64,000 nt of DNA from Pseudolabrys sp. (GTDB taxonomy: Bacteria > Pseudomonadota > Alphaproteobacteria > Rhizobiales > Xanthobacteraceae). Location: positions 124,001 to 188,000 of the forward strand of contig JARYIJ010000002.1 in assembly GCA_029980465.1 (NCBI GenBank). The letters run 5' to 3'. The translations under genes were made by a program, and so were the position numbers. Shown piece by piece: positions 46,672-56,392 of the stretch; position 1 is the first letter of the stretch, and each line of letters opens with the position of its first letter. The notes beneath the pieces were generated by a model. That model did not search any database. It was given only the letters and a program-made list of their open reading frames with translations, and had not been told where the DNA came from.

Positions 46672-46914
46672 TCAGGCCCGTCTGATGGCCCGCCAGATGA
46701 ACAGGAAGACGACGGCGCCGATCGTCGCGCTGATCAGATTGCCGAGAAAATCTGCGGCAATGAAAATGTGGAGCCGCGGCAGGATGGCGCCGGCCACAAT
46801 CGCCCCGATCAGGCCGACGGCGAGATTGCCGAACAGGCCGCCGCGGCCCCCGAGCAGGATATGAGCCAGCCAACCCGCGATGAGGCCAACCACGATCCAA
46901 GCAATGATTCCCAT
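46672..46914 (-). CDS. GlsB/YeaQ/YmgE family stress-response membrane protein
   Basis: An 80-residue membrane protein with three hydrophobic helices. It starts GIIAWIVVGLIAGWLAHILLGGRGG and ends with RRA. The repeated GxxxG-type pattern (GLIAGW, GLIGAIVAGAILPRLH) is typical of the transglycosylase-associated protein (YeaQ) family; its function is unsettled, though a link to stress is often noted. It lies between lpdA and lipA, 28 bases after lpdA. Confidence 0.85.
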   Translation of the reverse strand: MGIIAWIVVGLIAGWLAHILLGGRGGLFGNLAVGLIGAIVAGAILPRLHIFIAADFLGNLISATIGAVVFLFIWRAIRRA

Positions 46915-46942
46915 CTGCCCCTCCCCGTGACCGGCATGCCGG

Positions 46943-48361
46943 TCAGATGTTCAACACACGTCCGTAAGCGTCGAGCACCGCTTCCTTCATCATTTCCGAC
47001 AGGGTTGGATGCGGGAAGACGGTGTGCATCAGCTCCTCTTCCGTCGTCTCGAGGTTCATCGCGACGACGTAACCCTGGATCAATTCGGTCACTTCGGCGC
47101 CGACCATGTGCGCGCCGAGAAGCTGACCGGTTTTCTTGTCGAAGATCACTTTGACGAGACCCTGATCCTCGCCGAGCGCGATCGCCTTGCCGTTGCCGAC
47201 GAACGGGAAACGGCCGACTCGGATGTCGAGCTTCTTGTCCTTCGCGGCCTGCTCGGTGAGGCCGACCGAGGCGATCTGCGGCTGGCAATAGGTACAACCC
47301 GGGATCATCAGCTTGTTCATCGGATGCGGGTGCAGACCCTTGATAGCCTCGATGCAGATCACGCCCTCATGCTCGGCCTTGTGCGCCAGCATCGGCGGGC
47401 CGGCGACGTCGCCGATGGCATAGATGCCCGGCACGTTGGTCTTGCCCAGGCCGTCGGTGACAACGATGCCGCGCTCGGTCTTCACGCCGAGTTTCTCGAG
47501 ACCGAGATTCTCGATATTGCCGACCACGCCGACCGCGGAAATGACGCGCTCGACGGTGATCGTCTGCTTCGTCTTGCCGTCGTCGATCTCGGCAGTGACG
47601 CTGTCGGCTTTCTTGTCGAGCCTGGTCACCTTGGCGCCGGTGATGATCTTGATGCCCTGCTTCTCGAAGCTCTTGCGCGCAAATGCCTGGATCTCCTGAT
47701 CCTCGACCGGCAGGATCTGCGGCAGCACCTCGACGATCGTCACCTCGGTGCCAAACGTGCGGAAGAATGAAGCGAATTCGACGCCGATCGCGCCCGAACC
47801 GACGACGAGCAGCGACTTCGGGATAGACGGCGGCACCATCGCCTCGAAATAGGTCCAGACCAGTTTCTTGTCCGGCTCGAGGCCCGGCAGCACGCGCGGC
47901 CGCGCGCCGGTCGCGACGATGATGTGCTTGGCTTGATATTGCCCCGGACCGGCCGCACCCTTCGGCGCCTCGATCTTCGACGGCTTCACCGTGACCTTGC
48001 CCGGCGCGTCGATGGCGGCTTCACCCCAGATGATCTGAACCTTGTTCTTTTTCATCAGGAAGCCGACGCCGTCGTTGAGGCGCTTCGACACGCCGCGCGA
48101 ACGCTTCACGACCGCGCTCGGGTCGTAGCCGACATTGTCGGCCTTGAGCCCGTAGTCCTTGGCGTGCTGCACGTAGTGGTAGATCTCGGCCGAGCGCAGC
48201 AGCGCCTTGGTCGGGATGCAGCCCCAGTTCAGGCAGATGCCACCGAGATAATCGCGCTCGACGATCGCGGTCTTGAAGCCGAGTTGCGCGGCGCGGATCG
48301 CGGTGACGTAGCCGCCCGGACCCGAGCCGATGATGAGAACATCAAATAATGTGTCGGCCAT
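46943..48361 (-). CDS. lpdA: Dihydrolipoyl dehydrogenase (E3)
   Basis: A 472-residue flavoprotein that reoxidises dihydrolipoyl groups of the pyruvate dehydrogenase complex with NAD+. It has the FAD-binding GSGPGGYVTAIRAAQLG near residue 12, the redox-active disulphide in GGICLNWGCIPTKALL near 40, VVGSGAIGVEFA for NAD binding near 185, and YAIGDVAGPPMLAHKAEHEG near 310. The C-terminal dyad is HPHPTLSE. The ATG at 48361 was used; a GTG two codons upstream is also possible. It follows the tautomerase gene by two bases. Confidence 0.96.
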   Translation of the reverse strand: MADTLFDVLIIGSGPGGYVTAIRAAQLGFKTAIVERDYLGGICLNWGCIPTKALLRSAEIYHYVQHAKDYGLKADNVGYDPSAVVKRSRGVSKRLNDGVGFLMKKNKVQIIWGEAAIDAPGKVTVKPSKIEAPKGAAGPGQYQAKHIIVATGARPRVLPGLEPDKKLVWTYFEAMVPPSIPKSLLVVGSGAIGVEFASFFRTFGTEVTIVEVLPQILPVEDQEIQAFARKSFEKQGIKIITGAKVTRLDKKADSVTAEIDDGKTKQTITVERVISAVGVVGNIENLGLEKLGVKTERGIVVTDGLGKTNVPGIYAIGDVAGPPMLAHKAEHEGVICIEAIKGLHPHPMNKLMIPGCTYCQPQIASVGLTEQAAKDKKLDIRVGRFPFVGNGKAIALGEDQGLVKVIFDKKTGQLLGAHMVGAEVTELIQGYVVAMNLETTEEELMHTVFPHPTLSEMMKEAVLDAYGRVLNI

Positions 48362-48363
48362 TT

Positions 48364-48747
48364 TCACATAACGTATTGCGCAAGTCCGTTGCCGAACGAC
48401 CAGTCTTCGGTCGTGACCTGCACGAGGTTGATGAAGACATTGCCCGGCTTCAATCCGGGCGCTTCGCCGAGCAGGGCGACGATCTTCGCATAAAGCGCCT
48501 TTTTCTGCTCAATCTGCCGCGTATTGCTGACGGTGAGCTGGATGACGACGAAGTCGTCGTCTCTTGCGATGCCCATGTAGCTGCGGCTGAAAACAAGGTT
48601 TTCGGCCTCGTGCTCGCTGACGACGATGAAACGATCCTCCTCCGGCACGTTGAACGTCTCGCGCAGCGCGCGGTAGACGCCGTCGCAGATGGCCTTCTTG
48701 TACGATGCCGGTTTTCCCTTCAGCAGGTCGATGCGCACCAGCGGCAT
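48364..48747 (-). CDS. Tautomerase family protein inside the pdh operon
   Basis: A 127-residue protein of the 4-oxalocrotonate tautomerase/MIF superfamily. The catalytic amino-terminal proline is exposed after Met removal (MPLVRIDLLKGKPASYKKAI). The second half repeats a beta-alpha-beta unit (FVVIQLTVSNTRQIEQKKAL) and ends near ENLVQV-like strands (NVFINLVQVTTEDW). Such enzymes interconvert keto and enol forms of 2-oxo acids. It starts two bases after the pdhC stop and stops two bases before lpdA, so it is an operon member. Its substrate is not known. Confidence 0.87.
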   Translation of the reverse strand: MPLVRIDLLKGKPASYKKAICDGVYRALRETFNVPEEDRFIVVSEHEAENLVFSRSYMGIARDDDFVVIQLTVSNTRQIEQKKALYAKIVALLGEAPGLKPGNVFINLVQVTTEDWSFGNGLAQYVM

Positions 48748-48749
48748 TG

Positions 48750-50135
48750 TCAAACCACCATCATCACGGGATTCTCGATCAGTTTCTTGAACGCCGTGAT
48801 GAGCTCGGCGCCGAGCGCGCCGTCGATGGCGCGGTGATCGCACGACAAGGTGCAGGACATGATCGTCGCGGCCACGATCTGGCCGTTGCGGACTACTGCA
48901 CGCTCCTCGCCGGTGCCGACCGCCAGGATCGAGGACTGCGGCGGGTTGATCACCGCGGTGAAGTCCTTGATGCCGTACATGCCGAGGTTGGAAACCGACG
49001 ACGTGCCGCCCTGGTATTCGTTGGGCTTGAGCCTCTTGGCCTTGGCGCGTGCCGCGAGGTCTTTCATCTCGTTCGAGATCGCCGACAACGATTTCATTTC
49101 GGCCTGACGGACGATCGGCGTGATCAGGCCGAACGGCAGCGCGACCGCGACGCCGATGTCGGAATGCTTGTGCCTGAGCATCGCCGCCTCGGTCCACGAC
49201 ACGTTGGCTTCCGGGATGCGTTGCAGCGCCAGCGCCAGCGCCTTGATGATGAAATCGTTGACCGACAGTTTGTAGGTCGGCTTGCTGTCCGCGCCCTTGG
49301 GCGCCGCGGCGTTGATTTCCTCGCGCGCGGCTACAAGCTTGCCAAGCTCGCAGTCGACCGTGAGGTAGAAGGTCGGCATCGAGTTGGTCGCGGCCGTGAG
49401 CCGCTGCGCGATGGTGCGGCGCATGGAGTCATGCGGCACGCTGTCGTAAGAGCCCGACTCGTAGAGACCGAGGATTTGCTGATCGGTCATGGCCGGGGCG
49501 CCCACAACGGCCGCCAATGCGGGAGCCGTACCCGGCGCAGTTCGCAATCCCTTGCCAGATTTCGCCGCCTCGATATCGCGCGCGACGATGCGGCCGTGCG
49601 GCCCCGAGCCCTCGACGCGAGACAGGTCGAGGCCGGCCTCTTTCGCCAGCCGACGCGCGAGCGGTGACGCGAAAATCTTGCCGGCCGCTGCACTCCCCGG
49701 TCCTGCGCCCTTCGAGACGGCGCTTCGCGCCTCCTCAGGACGAGGAATTGGCTTTTGAGTGGGCTGAGACGGGAGTTTCCCCTCATCCTGAGGAGCGGCC
49801 GCAGGCCGCGTCTCGAAGGATGAGGCCGGAGCTTTTGGTGTTTCCGCCTTCTTAGGCTCGGGAGTCGCGGACGCAGCAGCCTTGACGTCCTCGCCGTCGG
49901 CGGCGAGCACTGCGATCACGGAATTGACGGCGACATCCTGCGTGCCTTCAGGCACGACGATCCTGGCCAGCGTGCCCTCGTCGACCGCTTCGTATTCCAT
50001 CGTCGCCTTGTCGGTCTCGATCTCGGCGAGCACATCGCCGGATTTGACCTTGTCGCCTTCCTTCTTCAGCCACTTGGCAAGGTTGCCCTTCTCCATCGTG
50101 GGCGACAGCGCGGGCATGAGGATGTTGGTCGGCAT
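48750..50135 (-). CDS. pdhC: Pyruvate dehydrogenase E2, dihydrolipoamide acetyltransferase
   Basis: A 461-residue E2 subunit. One lipoyl domain (residues 1-80) has the lipoyl lysine in ETDKATME near 43. An Ala/Pro linker spans about 85-150. A peripheral subunit-binding domain with FASPLARRLAKEAGLDL follows at about 155-190, then the acetyltransferase catalytic core from about 230 with the active His in CDHRAIDG near 435. The linker contains SSFETRPAAAPQDEG (105-119) and PRPEEARSAVSKGAG (131-145), which are translated copies of a palindromic repeat rather than ordinary linker. The start is ATG, six bases after pdhB's stop. Confidence 0.95.
   Translation of the reverse strand: MPTNILMPALSPTMEKGNLAKWLKKEGDKVKSGDVLAEIETDKATMEYEAVDEGTLARIVVPEGTQDVAVNSVIAVLAADGEDVKAAASATPEPKKAETPKAPASSFETRPAAAPQDEGKLPSQPTQKPIPRPEEARSAVSKGAGPGSAAAGKIFASPLARRLAKEAGLDLSRVEGSGPHGRIVARDIEAAKSGKGLRTAPGTAPALAAVVGAPAMTDQQILGLYESGSYDSVPHDSMRRTIAQRLTAATNSMPTFYLTVDCELGKLVAAREEINAAAPKGADSKPTYKLSVNDFIIKALALALQRIPEANVSWTEAAMLRHKHSDIGVAVALPFGLITPIVRQAEMKSLSAISNEMKDLAARAKAKRLKPNEYQGGTSSVSNLGMYGIKDFTAVINPPQSSILAVGTGEERAVVRNGQIVAATIMSCTLSCDHRAIDGALGAELITAFKKLIENPVMMVV
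49708..49825. repeat. Pair of inverted palindromic repeats inside the pdhC coding region
   Basis: Unit A (49708-49745) reads CCCTTCGAGACG, a GCGCTTCGCGC hairpin, then CTCCTCAGGACGAGG. Unit B (49781-49825) reads CCTCATCCTGAGGAG, CGGCCGCAGGCCG, then CGTCTCGAAGGATGAGG. B is A in reverse orientation with the inner palindrome changed. This CCTCATCCTGAGGAGC...CTCGAAGGATGAGG form is a well-known intergenic repeat of Bradyrhizobium-type genomes (recollection). Here the block is in frame and translated as residues about 104-143 of the E2 linker. Confidence 0.85.
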
Positions 50136-50141
50136 GCGGCG

Positions 50142-51554
50142 TTACCGGTAGCTGACGGCCTTGGCCGCCTCGACCACATCGGCGACCGAAGGCAGCGCAA
50201 GCTTTTCGAGATTGGCGGCATAGGGCATCGGCACGTCCTTGCCGGACACCCGCGCCACCGGCGCATCGAGATAATCGAAGGCGTGTTCCATTACGCGCGC
50301 CGCGATCTCCGCCCCGACGCCGGATTGCTGCCAGCCTTCCTCGACGGTGACGCAGCGACCGGTCTTCTGCACCGAAGCCACGATCGTCTCGGTGTCCATC
50401 GGCCGCAGCGTGCGCAGGTCGATGACCTCGGCTTCGATGCCCTCTTTCGCGAGTTCTTCCGCAGCCTTGAGCGCATAACTCATGCCCATCGACCACGACA
50501 CGATGGTGACGTCCCTGCCGGGCCGCGCGATCTTCGCCTTGCCGATCGGCAGCACGTAGTCATCGAGCTTCGGCACCGGGAACGAGTGGCCGTAGAGGAT
50601 TTCATTCTCGAGGAAGATCACCGGGTTGGGGTCGCGGATGGCGGCCTTCAACAGGCCCTTGGCATCAGCCGCCGTGTACGGCGCGATCACCTTGATGCCC
50701 GGAATGTGCGAGTACCACGACGAGTAATCCTGGCTGTGCTGGGCGGCGACCCGCGCCGCGGCGCCGTTCGGGCCGCGGAACACGATCGAGCAGCCCATCT
50801 GGCCGCCGGACATATAGAGCGTCTTCGCGGCCGAATTGATGATCTGGTCCATCGCCTGCATGGCGAAATTGAACGTCATGAACTCGACGACCGGCTTGAG
50901 GCCGGCAAGCCCGGCGCCGACGCCGAGGCCGGCAAAGCCGTGCTCGGTGATCGGCGTGTCGATGACGCGCCGGTCCCCGAATTCCTGCAGCAACCCCTGC
51001 GTCACCTTGTAGGCGCCCTGGTATTCCGCGACCTCCTCGCCCATCACGAAGACGTCCTTGTCGCGGCGCATCTCCTCGGCCATGGCATCGCGCAGCGCCT
51101 CGCGCACTGTCATCGTCACCATCTCGGTGCCGGCCGGGACATCGGGGTCTTCGGCTGGTTCCGACTGAGCGGCGGCGGGTTTCGGAGTCTTTACAGCTTT
51201 CGGTTCCTCGACCTTCGGCTGCGACTCCGTGACCTCTTCGGACTGTTCGGGTTTGGCCGGCTTGGCAGCCGCGGGAGCAACAGCCGGCGCCTTGATGGCC
51301 GAGGCATTCTCGCCGTCGCCCAGGATCACCGCGATGGGCGTGTTGACCGCGACGTCCTGCGTGCCTTCGGGGACAAGAATCTTGCCGAGCGTGCCCTCGT
51401 CGGCCGCCTCGACCTCCATCGTCGCCTTGTCGGTTTCGATCTCGGCGATGATGTCGCCGGATCTGACGGTGTCGCCTTCTTTCTTGAGCCACTTGGCGAG
51501 GTTGCCCTTCTCCATCGTCGGCGACAAAGCAGGCATGAGAATGTTGGTCGGCAT
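50142..51554 (-). CDS. pdhB: Pyruvate dehydrogenase E1 component, beta subunit with lipoyl domain
   Basis: A 470-residue E1-beta. Residues 1-80 form a lipoyl domain (lysine in [11 protein letters not shown]) that is nearly identical to the one in pdhC. A Pro/Glu/Lys linker (about 85-140) follows, then the E1-beta fold starting [18 protein letters not shown] and including [36 protein letters not shown], and the C-terminal transketolase-like domain. Lipoyl-bearing E1-beta is usual in Rhizobiales. It lies between pdhA and pdhC, with six bases to pdhC and 42 to pdhA. Confidence 0.96.
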   Translation of the reverse strand: MPTNILMPALSPTMEKGNLAKWLKKEGDTVRSGDIIAEIETDKATMEVEAADEGTLGKILVPEGTQDVAVNTPIAVILGDGENASAIKAPAVAPAAAKPAKPEQSEEVTESQPKVEEPKAVKTPKPAAAQSEPAEDPDVPAGTEMVTMTVREALRDAMAEEMRRDKDVFVMGEEVAEYQGAYKVTQGLLQEFGDRRVIDTPITEHGFAGLGVGAGLAGLKPVVEFMTFNFAMQAMDQIINSAAKTLYMSGGQMGCSIVFRGPNGAAARVAAQHSQDYSSWYSHIPGIKVIAPYTAADAKGLLKAAIRDPNPVIFLENEILYGHSFPVPKLDDYVLPIGKAKIARPGRDVTIVSWSMGMSYALKAAEELAKEGIEAEVIDLRTLRPMDTETIVASVQKTGRCVTVEEGWQQSGVGAEIAARVMEHAFDYLDAPVARVSGKDVPMPYAANLEKLALPSVADVVEAAKAVSYR

Positions 51555-51596
51555 GAGCGTTTCTTTGTTTACGCGGCGCGGATCACGGGGAAGCGC

Positions 51597-52616
51597 TCAA
51601 CGATAGACGTCGGTGAACAATTCGGACAGGTCCGGCTCGGGATCGTTGGTGGCGAATTCCGTTGCCGCATTGATGCGATCGCGAACCTCGGTGTCGATTT
51701 TCTTGACCTCGTCTTCGCTCGCCCATTTCTTTTCGATGATCCGGTGGCGCGCCATGTCGATCGGATCGTGATGCTGCCGGATCTCGTCGACCTCCTCGCG
51801 GGTACGGTATTTTGCCGGGTCCGACATCGAGTGGCCGCGGTAGCGATAGGTCAGCATTTCGAGGATATAGGGGCCCTTGCCGGCGCGGCACCAGGCCACG
51901 GCCTTGTCGCCTGCGGCCTTGACCGCGCGCACGTCCATGCCGTCGACCTGCTCGCCCGGAATTTTGAAGGACAGGCCACGCCGCGACAGGTTCGTCTCCG
52001 CCGACGAACGGGTGCTCGCGGTGCCCATCGCATAGCGATTGTTCTCGATCACGTAGATGACCGGCAGTTTCCACAGCTCGGCCATGTTGAAGCTCTCGTA
52101 GACCTGGCCCTGATTGGCCGCGCCGTCGCCAAAATAGGTGATCGAGACGTTGTCGTTGCCGCGATAGCGGTTAGCAAACGCTAGCCCTGTGCCGAGCGGC
52201 ACCTGCGCGGCGACGATGCCGTGGCCGCCGTAAAATCCCTTCTCGACCGAGAACATGTGCATCGAGCCGCCCTTGCCGCGCGAGTAGCCGTGCGAGCGCC
52301 CGGTCAGTTCCGCCATGACGCCTTTCGGATCCATGCCGCAAGCCAGCATGTGGCCATGGTCGCGATATCCGGTGATGACCTGATCACCCGGCTTGAGCGC
52401 CATTTGCATGCCGACGACGACGGCTTCCTGGCCGATGTAGAGGTGGCAGAAGCCGCCGATCAAACCCATGCCGTACATCTGGCCGGCCTTCTCCTCGAAG
52501 CGCCGGATCGTCAGCATGTCGCGGTAGGCGCCGATATCCTGGGCCTTGGTGAACTCTGGAACTTGAGACGCCGTTATGGGCGTCGCGGTTGCGTCTTTTA
52601 CGGCTGCGTCGGCCAT
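51597..52616 (-). CDS. pdhA: Pyruvate dehydrogenase E1 component, alpha subunit
   Basis: A 339-residue thiamine-diphosphate enzyme subunit that decarboxylates pyruvate. The cofactor motif is FGDGAANQGQVYESFNMA near residues 165-180, extending to YVIENNRYAMGT with the Asn-Asn pair. The loop RYRGHSMSDPAKYRTREE near residue 270 contains the conserved serine phosphorylated in eukaryotes. It starts the pdhA-pdhB-pdhC-tautomerase-lpdA operon. A 166-base spacer separates it from the FtsB-like gene upstream and probably holds the promoter. Confidence 0.97.
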   Translation of the reverse strand: MADAAVKDATATPITASQVPEFTKAQDIGAYRDMLTIRRFEEKAGQMYGMGLIGGFCHLYIGQEAVVVGMQMALKPGDQVITGYRDHGHMLACGMDPKGVMAELTGRSHGYSRGKGGSMHMFSVEKGFYGGHGIVAAQVPLGTGLAFANRYRGNDNVSITYFGDGAANQGQVYESFNMAELWKLPVIYVIENNRYAMGTASTRSSAETNLSRRGLSFKIPGEQVDGMDVRAVKAAGDKAVAWCRAGKGPYILEMLTYRYRGHSMSDPAKYRTREEVDEIRQHHDPIDMARHRIIEKKWASEDEVKKIDTEVRDRINAATEFATNDPEPDLSELFTDVYR

Positions 52617-52782
52617 GCTCTGCCCTGGCGCTCCTGACGTGCTTGGTTTCTTGATAGTGGCGGTGCGGACCTGAGTTTCGCAATATCTTAAATCGGCGCT
52701 GCGCGGAAGCGAAGCAATGTCAATCCGGCTTTGTTTTTCAAAGGGATTCCGGCTGCTTTACGGGCGGAATTTCGTGTCCCGG

Positions 52783-53100
52783 TCAGCGAGGCTTGAGTAA
52801 TAAAGTGACGTCGTGGGGATCGACGTAGTCGAGCATCGCCCGCGCCCGCTCGTCGAGCATGTCGGGATCGATGCGATCCGACCGCAGCAGCGACACCTTG
52901 TGCTCCCATGTCGCCCGCTCCGCCTTGAGTTGCGACAGTTCGCCCCGCATCTCGGCCAGTTGCTGATCGAGATCCTTCTGCGCGCGCAGGCCGTGATTGC
53001 CGGTGAAGGCGTTGACGGCAAAGTAGCCGATGAACAGCGCGGCGAGGGTATAAAGCGCCAAAGCCGTGAGAATCGACCGGCGCCGACGATGGGTGACCAT
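52783..53100 (-). CDS. FtsB/DivIC-like septum formation initiator protein
   Basis: A 105-residue single-pass membrane protein. A short basic N terminus (MVTHRRRRSIL) is followed by one hydrophobic segment (LALYTLAALFIGYFAVNAF) and a periplasmic coiled coil (LRAQKDLDQQLAEMRGELSQ) with further heptads to residue 75. This layout and its position next to eno and pdhA match the FtsB-type protein of the division complex in alphaproteobacteria. The sequence of the family varies, so the call rests on architecture and position. Confidence 0.87.
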   Translation of the reverse strand: MVTHRRRRSILTALALYTLAALFIGYFAVNAFTGNHGLRAQKDLDQQLAEMRGELSQLKAERATWEHKVSLLRSDRIDPDMLDERARAMLDYVDPHDVTLLLKPR

Positions 53101-53151
53101 GGGCGGACAGTGCCCGCGCCGCGTTAAGATTGGCTTTAGCGGCCACTCGCC

Positions 53152-53955
53152 TCAGCGGCGGGTGCGGATTTCATTCAGCGCAAAATTGCCGACGCGCTTC
53201 GCCCGGTTCCTGAGGATCCGGAGCGGTCCGCTGTCCACGAAATAGGTCAACAGGATCGAATCCCGCGTCCTGACCCGGTCATGGACCGGGTCGGCCGAAT
53301 GCCAGGTGTCGTCGCCGACCGCGAACGCGTAGCCGCTGTTGGGTGCAAAGCGCATCTGGGCCTTCTTCGGCATCGAGCCGTCGGTGAGCCTGGCGTGAAA
53401 GATGGTGCCGACGTCGGTATTGGCGTCGTCCGCCGGCAGATAGAGCTGGACGGTAATGCCCTTCCAATGCGTGTCGGTGTGCGGCTTGATCCGATAGCCC
53501 GGAATATCGCGGGTCAGGATCGGGATCGGATACATGCCGGTCCGCGCAAAGTCCGGACCGAAGCGCCTGGACAGGCCGGGCGCGAGCTTGCGTATGAATG
53601 CATCGCGGACCGCCGGCGAACACAGGGCGCGGCCGACGACGTCCCACAGAGCCTTTTTATGCGCAGGCAGGTGGCGGATGTATTCGGGGAATAGGTCGAT
53701 CTTGACCCGGGTCGGCGTGCCGTCGGACCGTTGCGCGCTCTTGGTGCGTCCGTGCATCGGGCGGTAGTCCGCCGCCTCGGGCATGAGCGCGACCATGCGC
53801 GCATAAACATCCTCCGGGAAAACGCGATCGAATTCGAGATGGAAAAAGGGCTCGTCCGACATGCGCGCCGTGTCGACAGACGACGCGATGAACGCACCCA
53901 GATCGTCCACCGCGCGTTGACGCTCTTTCCCGCCGAGAGCGACTGTCTGATCCAT
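53152..53955 (-). CDS. 2-oxoglutarate/Fe(II)-dependent oxygenase-like protein
   Basis: A 267-residue protein with a double-stranded beta-helix type layout. Candidate iron ligands are His and Asp in KPHTDTHWKG near residue 160 and a distal His in DDTWHSADPVHD near 225, followed by an Arg (VRTRDSILLTYF) suited to bind 2-oxoglutarate. The N-terminal helical part contains FFHLEFDRVFPEDVYARMV. I do not recognise a specific substrate; hydroxylation of a protein or small molecule is inferred. It lies alone between ppa and the FtsB-like gene, on the same strand. Confidence 0.75.
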   Translation of the reverse strand: MDQTVALGGKERQRAVDDLGAFIASSVDTARMSDEPFFHLEFDRVFPEDVYARMVALMPEAADYRPMHGRTKSAQRSDGTPTRVKIDLFPEYIRHLPAHKKALWDVVGRALCSPAVRDAFIRKLAPGLSRRFGPDFARTGMYPIPILTRDIPGYRIKPHTDTHWKGITVQLYLPADDANTDVGTIFHARLTDGSMPKKAQMRFAPNSGYAFAVGDDTWHSADPVHDRVRTRDSILLTYFVDSGPLRILRNRAKRVGNFALNEIRTRR

Positions 53956-54016
53956 GTCCGTTGCTCCAGAGTCCGCCGACTACATAACGCGAACCGGCGG
54001 TGAGTGAAATCGGGCG

Positions 54017-54547
54017 CTATTTTTGCCGGGCGCGCGCGATGCCGTCCATCACCAGCCCCTGCGCCTCGGCCGGGCCCACCCAGCGGTCGATGTCGGTCCA
54101 TTTGCCCTTTTCCAGGTCCTTATAATGCTGGAAAAAATGGGCAATCTGGCTGCACAGCACCTGCGGCAGATCCTCGTAGGTCTTCACGTCCGAATAGAAT
54201 GGATGCAGATCGTCAATCGGCACTGCCAGAATCTTTTCGTCAGGCCCGGCCTGATCCCGCATCACCAGGGCGCCGATCGGTCGGCATTGCACGACCGCGC
54301 CGGGGAACACTGGAACCGGCGCGATGACCATGACGTCGCAAGGATCGCCGTCCTCGGAGAGCGTGTGCGGCACGAAACCGTAATTGCCCGGATAGAACAT
54401 CGCGGTGTGCAGAAACCGGTCGACGAACAGCGCGCCTGATGCCTTGTCGATCTCGTACTTCACCGGTAGTCCGCCGACTGGAATTTCGATGACGGCGTGG
54501 ATGTCGGTCGGCGGGTTGCACCCGACCGGTATCTTCGACAGGTCCAT
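54017..54547 (-). CDS. ppa: Inorganic pyrophosphatase
   Basis: A 176-residue soluble family I pyrophosphatase that hydrolyses pyrophosphate in the cytoplasm. The active-site set includes EIPVGGLPVKYEIDKASG, YPGNYGFVPHTLSEDGDPCDVMV (signature D-x-D-P-x-D region) and VPIDDLHPFYSDVKTYED. Length matches the family. It follows eno by 33 bases in the same direction. Confidence 0.96.
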   Translation of the reverse strand: MDLSKIPVGCNPPTDIHAVIEIPVGGLPVKYEIDKASGALFVDRFLHTAMFYPGNYGFVPHTLSEDGDPCDVMVIAPVPVFPGAVVQCRPIGALVMRDQAGPDEKILAVPIDDLHPFYSDVKTYEDLPQVLCSQIAHFFQHYKDLEKGKWTDIDRWVGPAEAQGLVMDGIARARQK

Positions 54548-54580
54548 GACGACCTCCTGCCGGCGGCCGTCGCGCCGCCT

Positions 54581-55906
<1,326 letters not shown>

Positions 55907-55939
55907 TCATGTCCCGTCAAAGCGCGGCAATAGAGCGCC

Positions 55940-56392
55940 ATGGCAAAACGCACACTTCAGCTCGGCCGGCCGGTTTCGCTGCCGGCTTCCCCCAAGGACG
56001 CGCAGCTCGACCGCGTTCCCAATCCGCACCGCGACACGGATTACGTCGTACGGTTCACGGCGCCGGAGTTCACGACGCTCTGCCCGATCACCGGGCAGCC
56101 GGACTTCGCGCATCTCGTCATCGACTACGTACCGCGCCAGTGGCTCGTCGAGTCGAAGTCGCTGAAGCTTTATCTCTCCAGCTTCCGCAATCACGGCGCG
56201 TTCCACGAGGACTGCACCGTCGGCGTCGGCCAAAGGCTCGTCAAGCTGCTCAAACCGAAGTTCCTGCGCATCGGCGGCTACTGGTATCCGCGCGGCGGCA
56301 TGCCGATCGACGTGTTCTGGCAGGCCGGTAAGCTGCCGTCCGACGTCTGGCTGGCCGATCAGGGTGTCGCGCCTTATCGCGGCCGCGGCTAG
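55940..56392 (+). CDS. queF: PreQ0 reductase QueF
   Basis: A 150-residue NADPH-dependent 7-cyano-7-deazaguanine reductase, the short (unimodular) type, which makes preQ1 for queuosine in tRNA. The catalytic Cys48 and Asp55 are in [14 protein letters not shown], and the QueF signature ESKSLKLYL starts at residue 71. CTAG at 56389-56392 is shared with the stop of the convergent MFS gene. The gene is the only plus-strand one in this part, divergent from eno. Confidence 0.96.
   Translation: MAKRTLQLGRPVSLPASPKDAQLDRVPNPHRDTDYVVRFTAPEFTTLCPITGQPDFAHLVIDYVPRQWLVESKSLKLYLSSFRNHGAFHEDCTVGVGQRLVKLLKPKFLRIGGYWYPRGGMPIDVFWQAGKLPSDVWLADQGVAPYRGRG

Noticed and set aside
50283..52184. 633-codon plus-strand open frame antisense to pdhB and pdhA
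   Set aside because: Both pdh genes are certain; the antisense frame is an Arg/His/Asp-rich shadow without domain resemblance.
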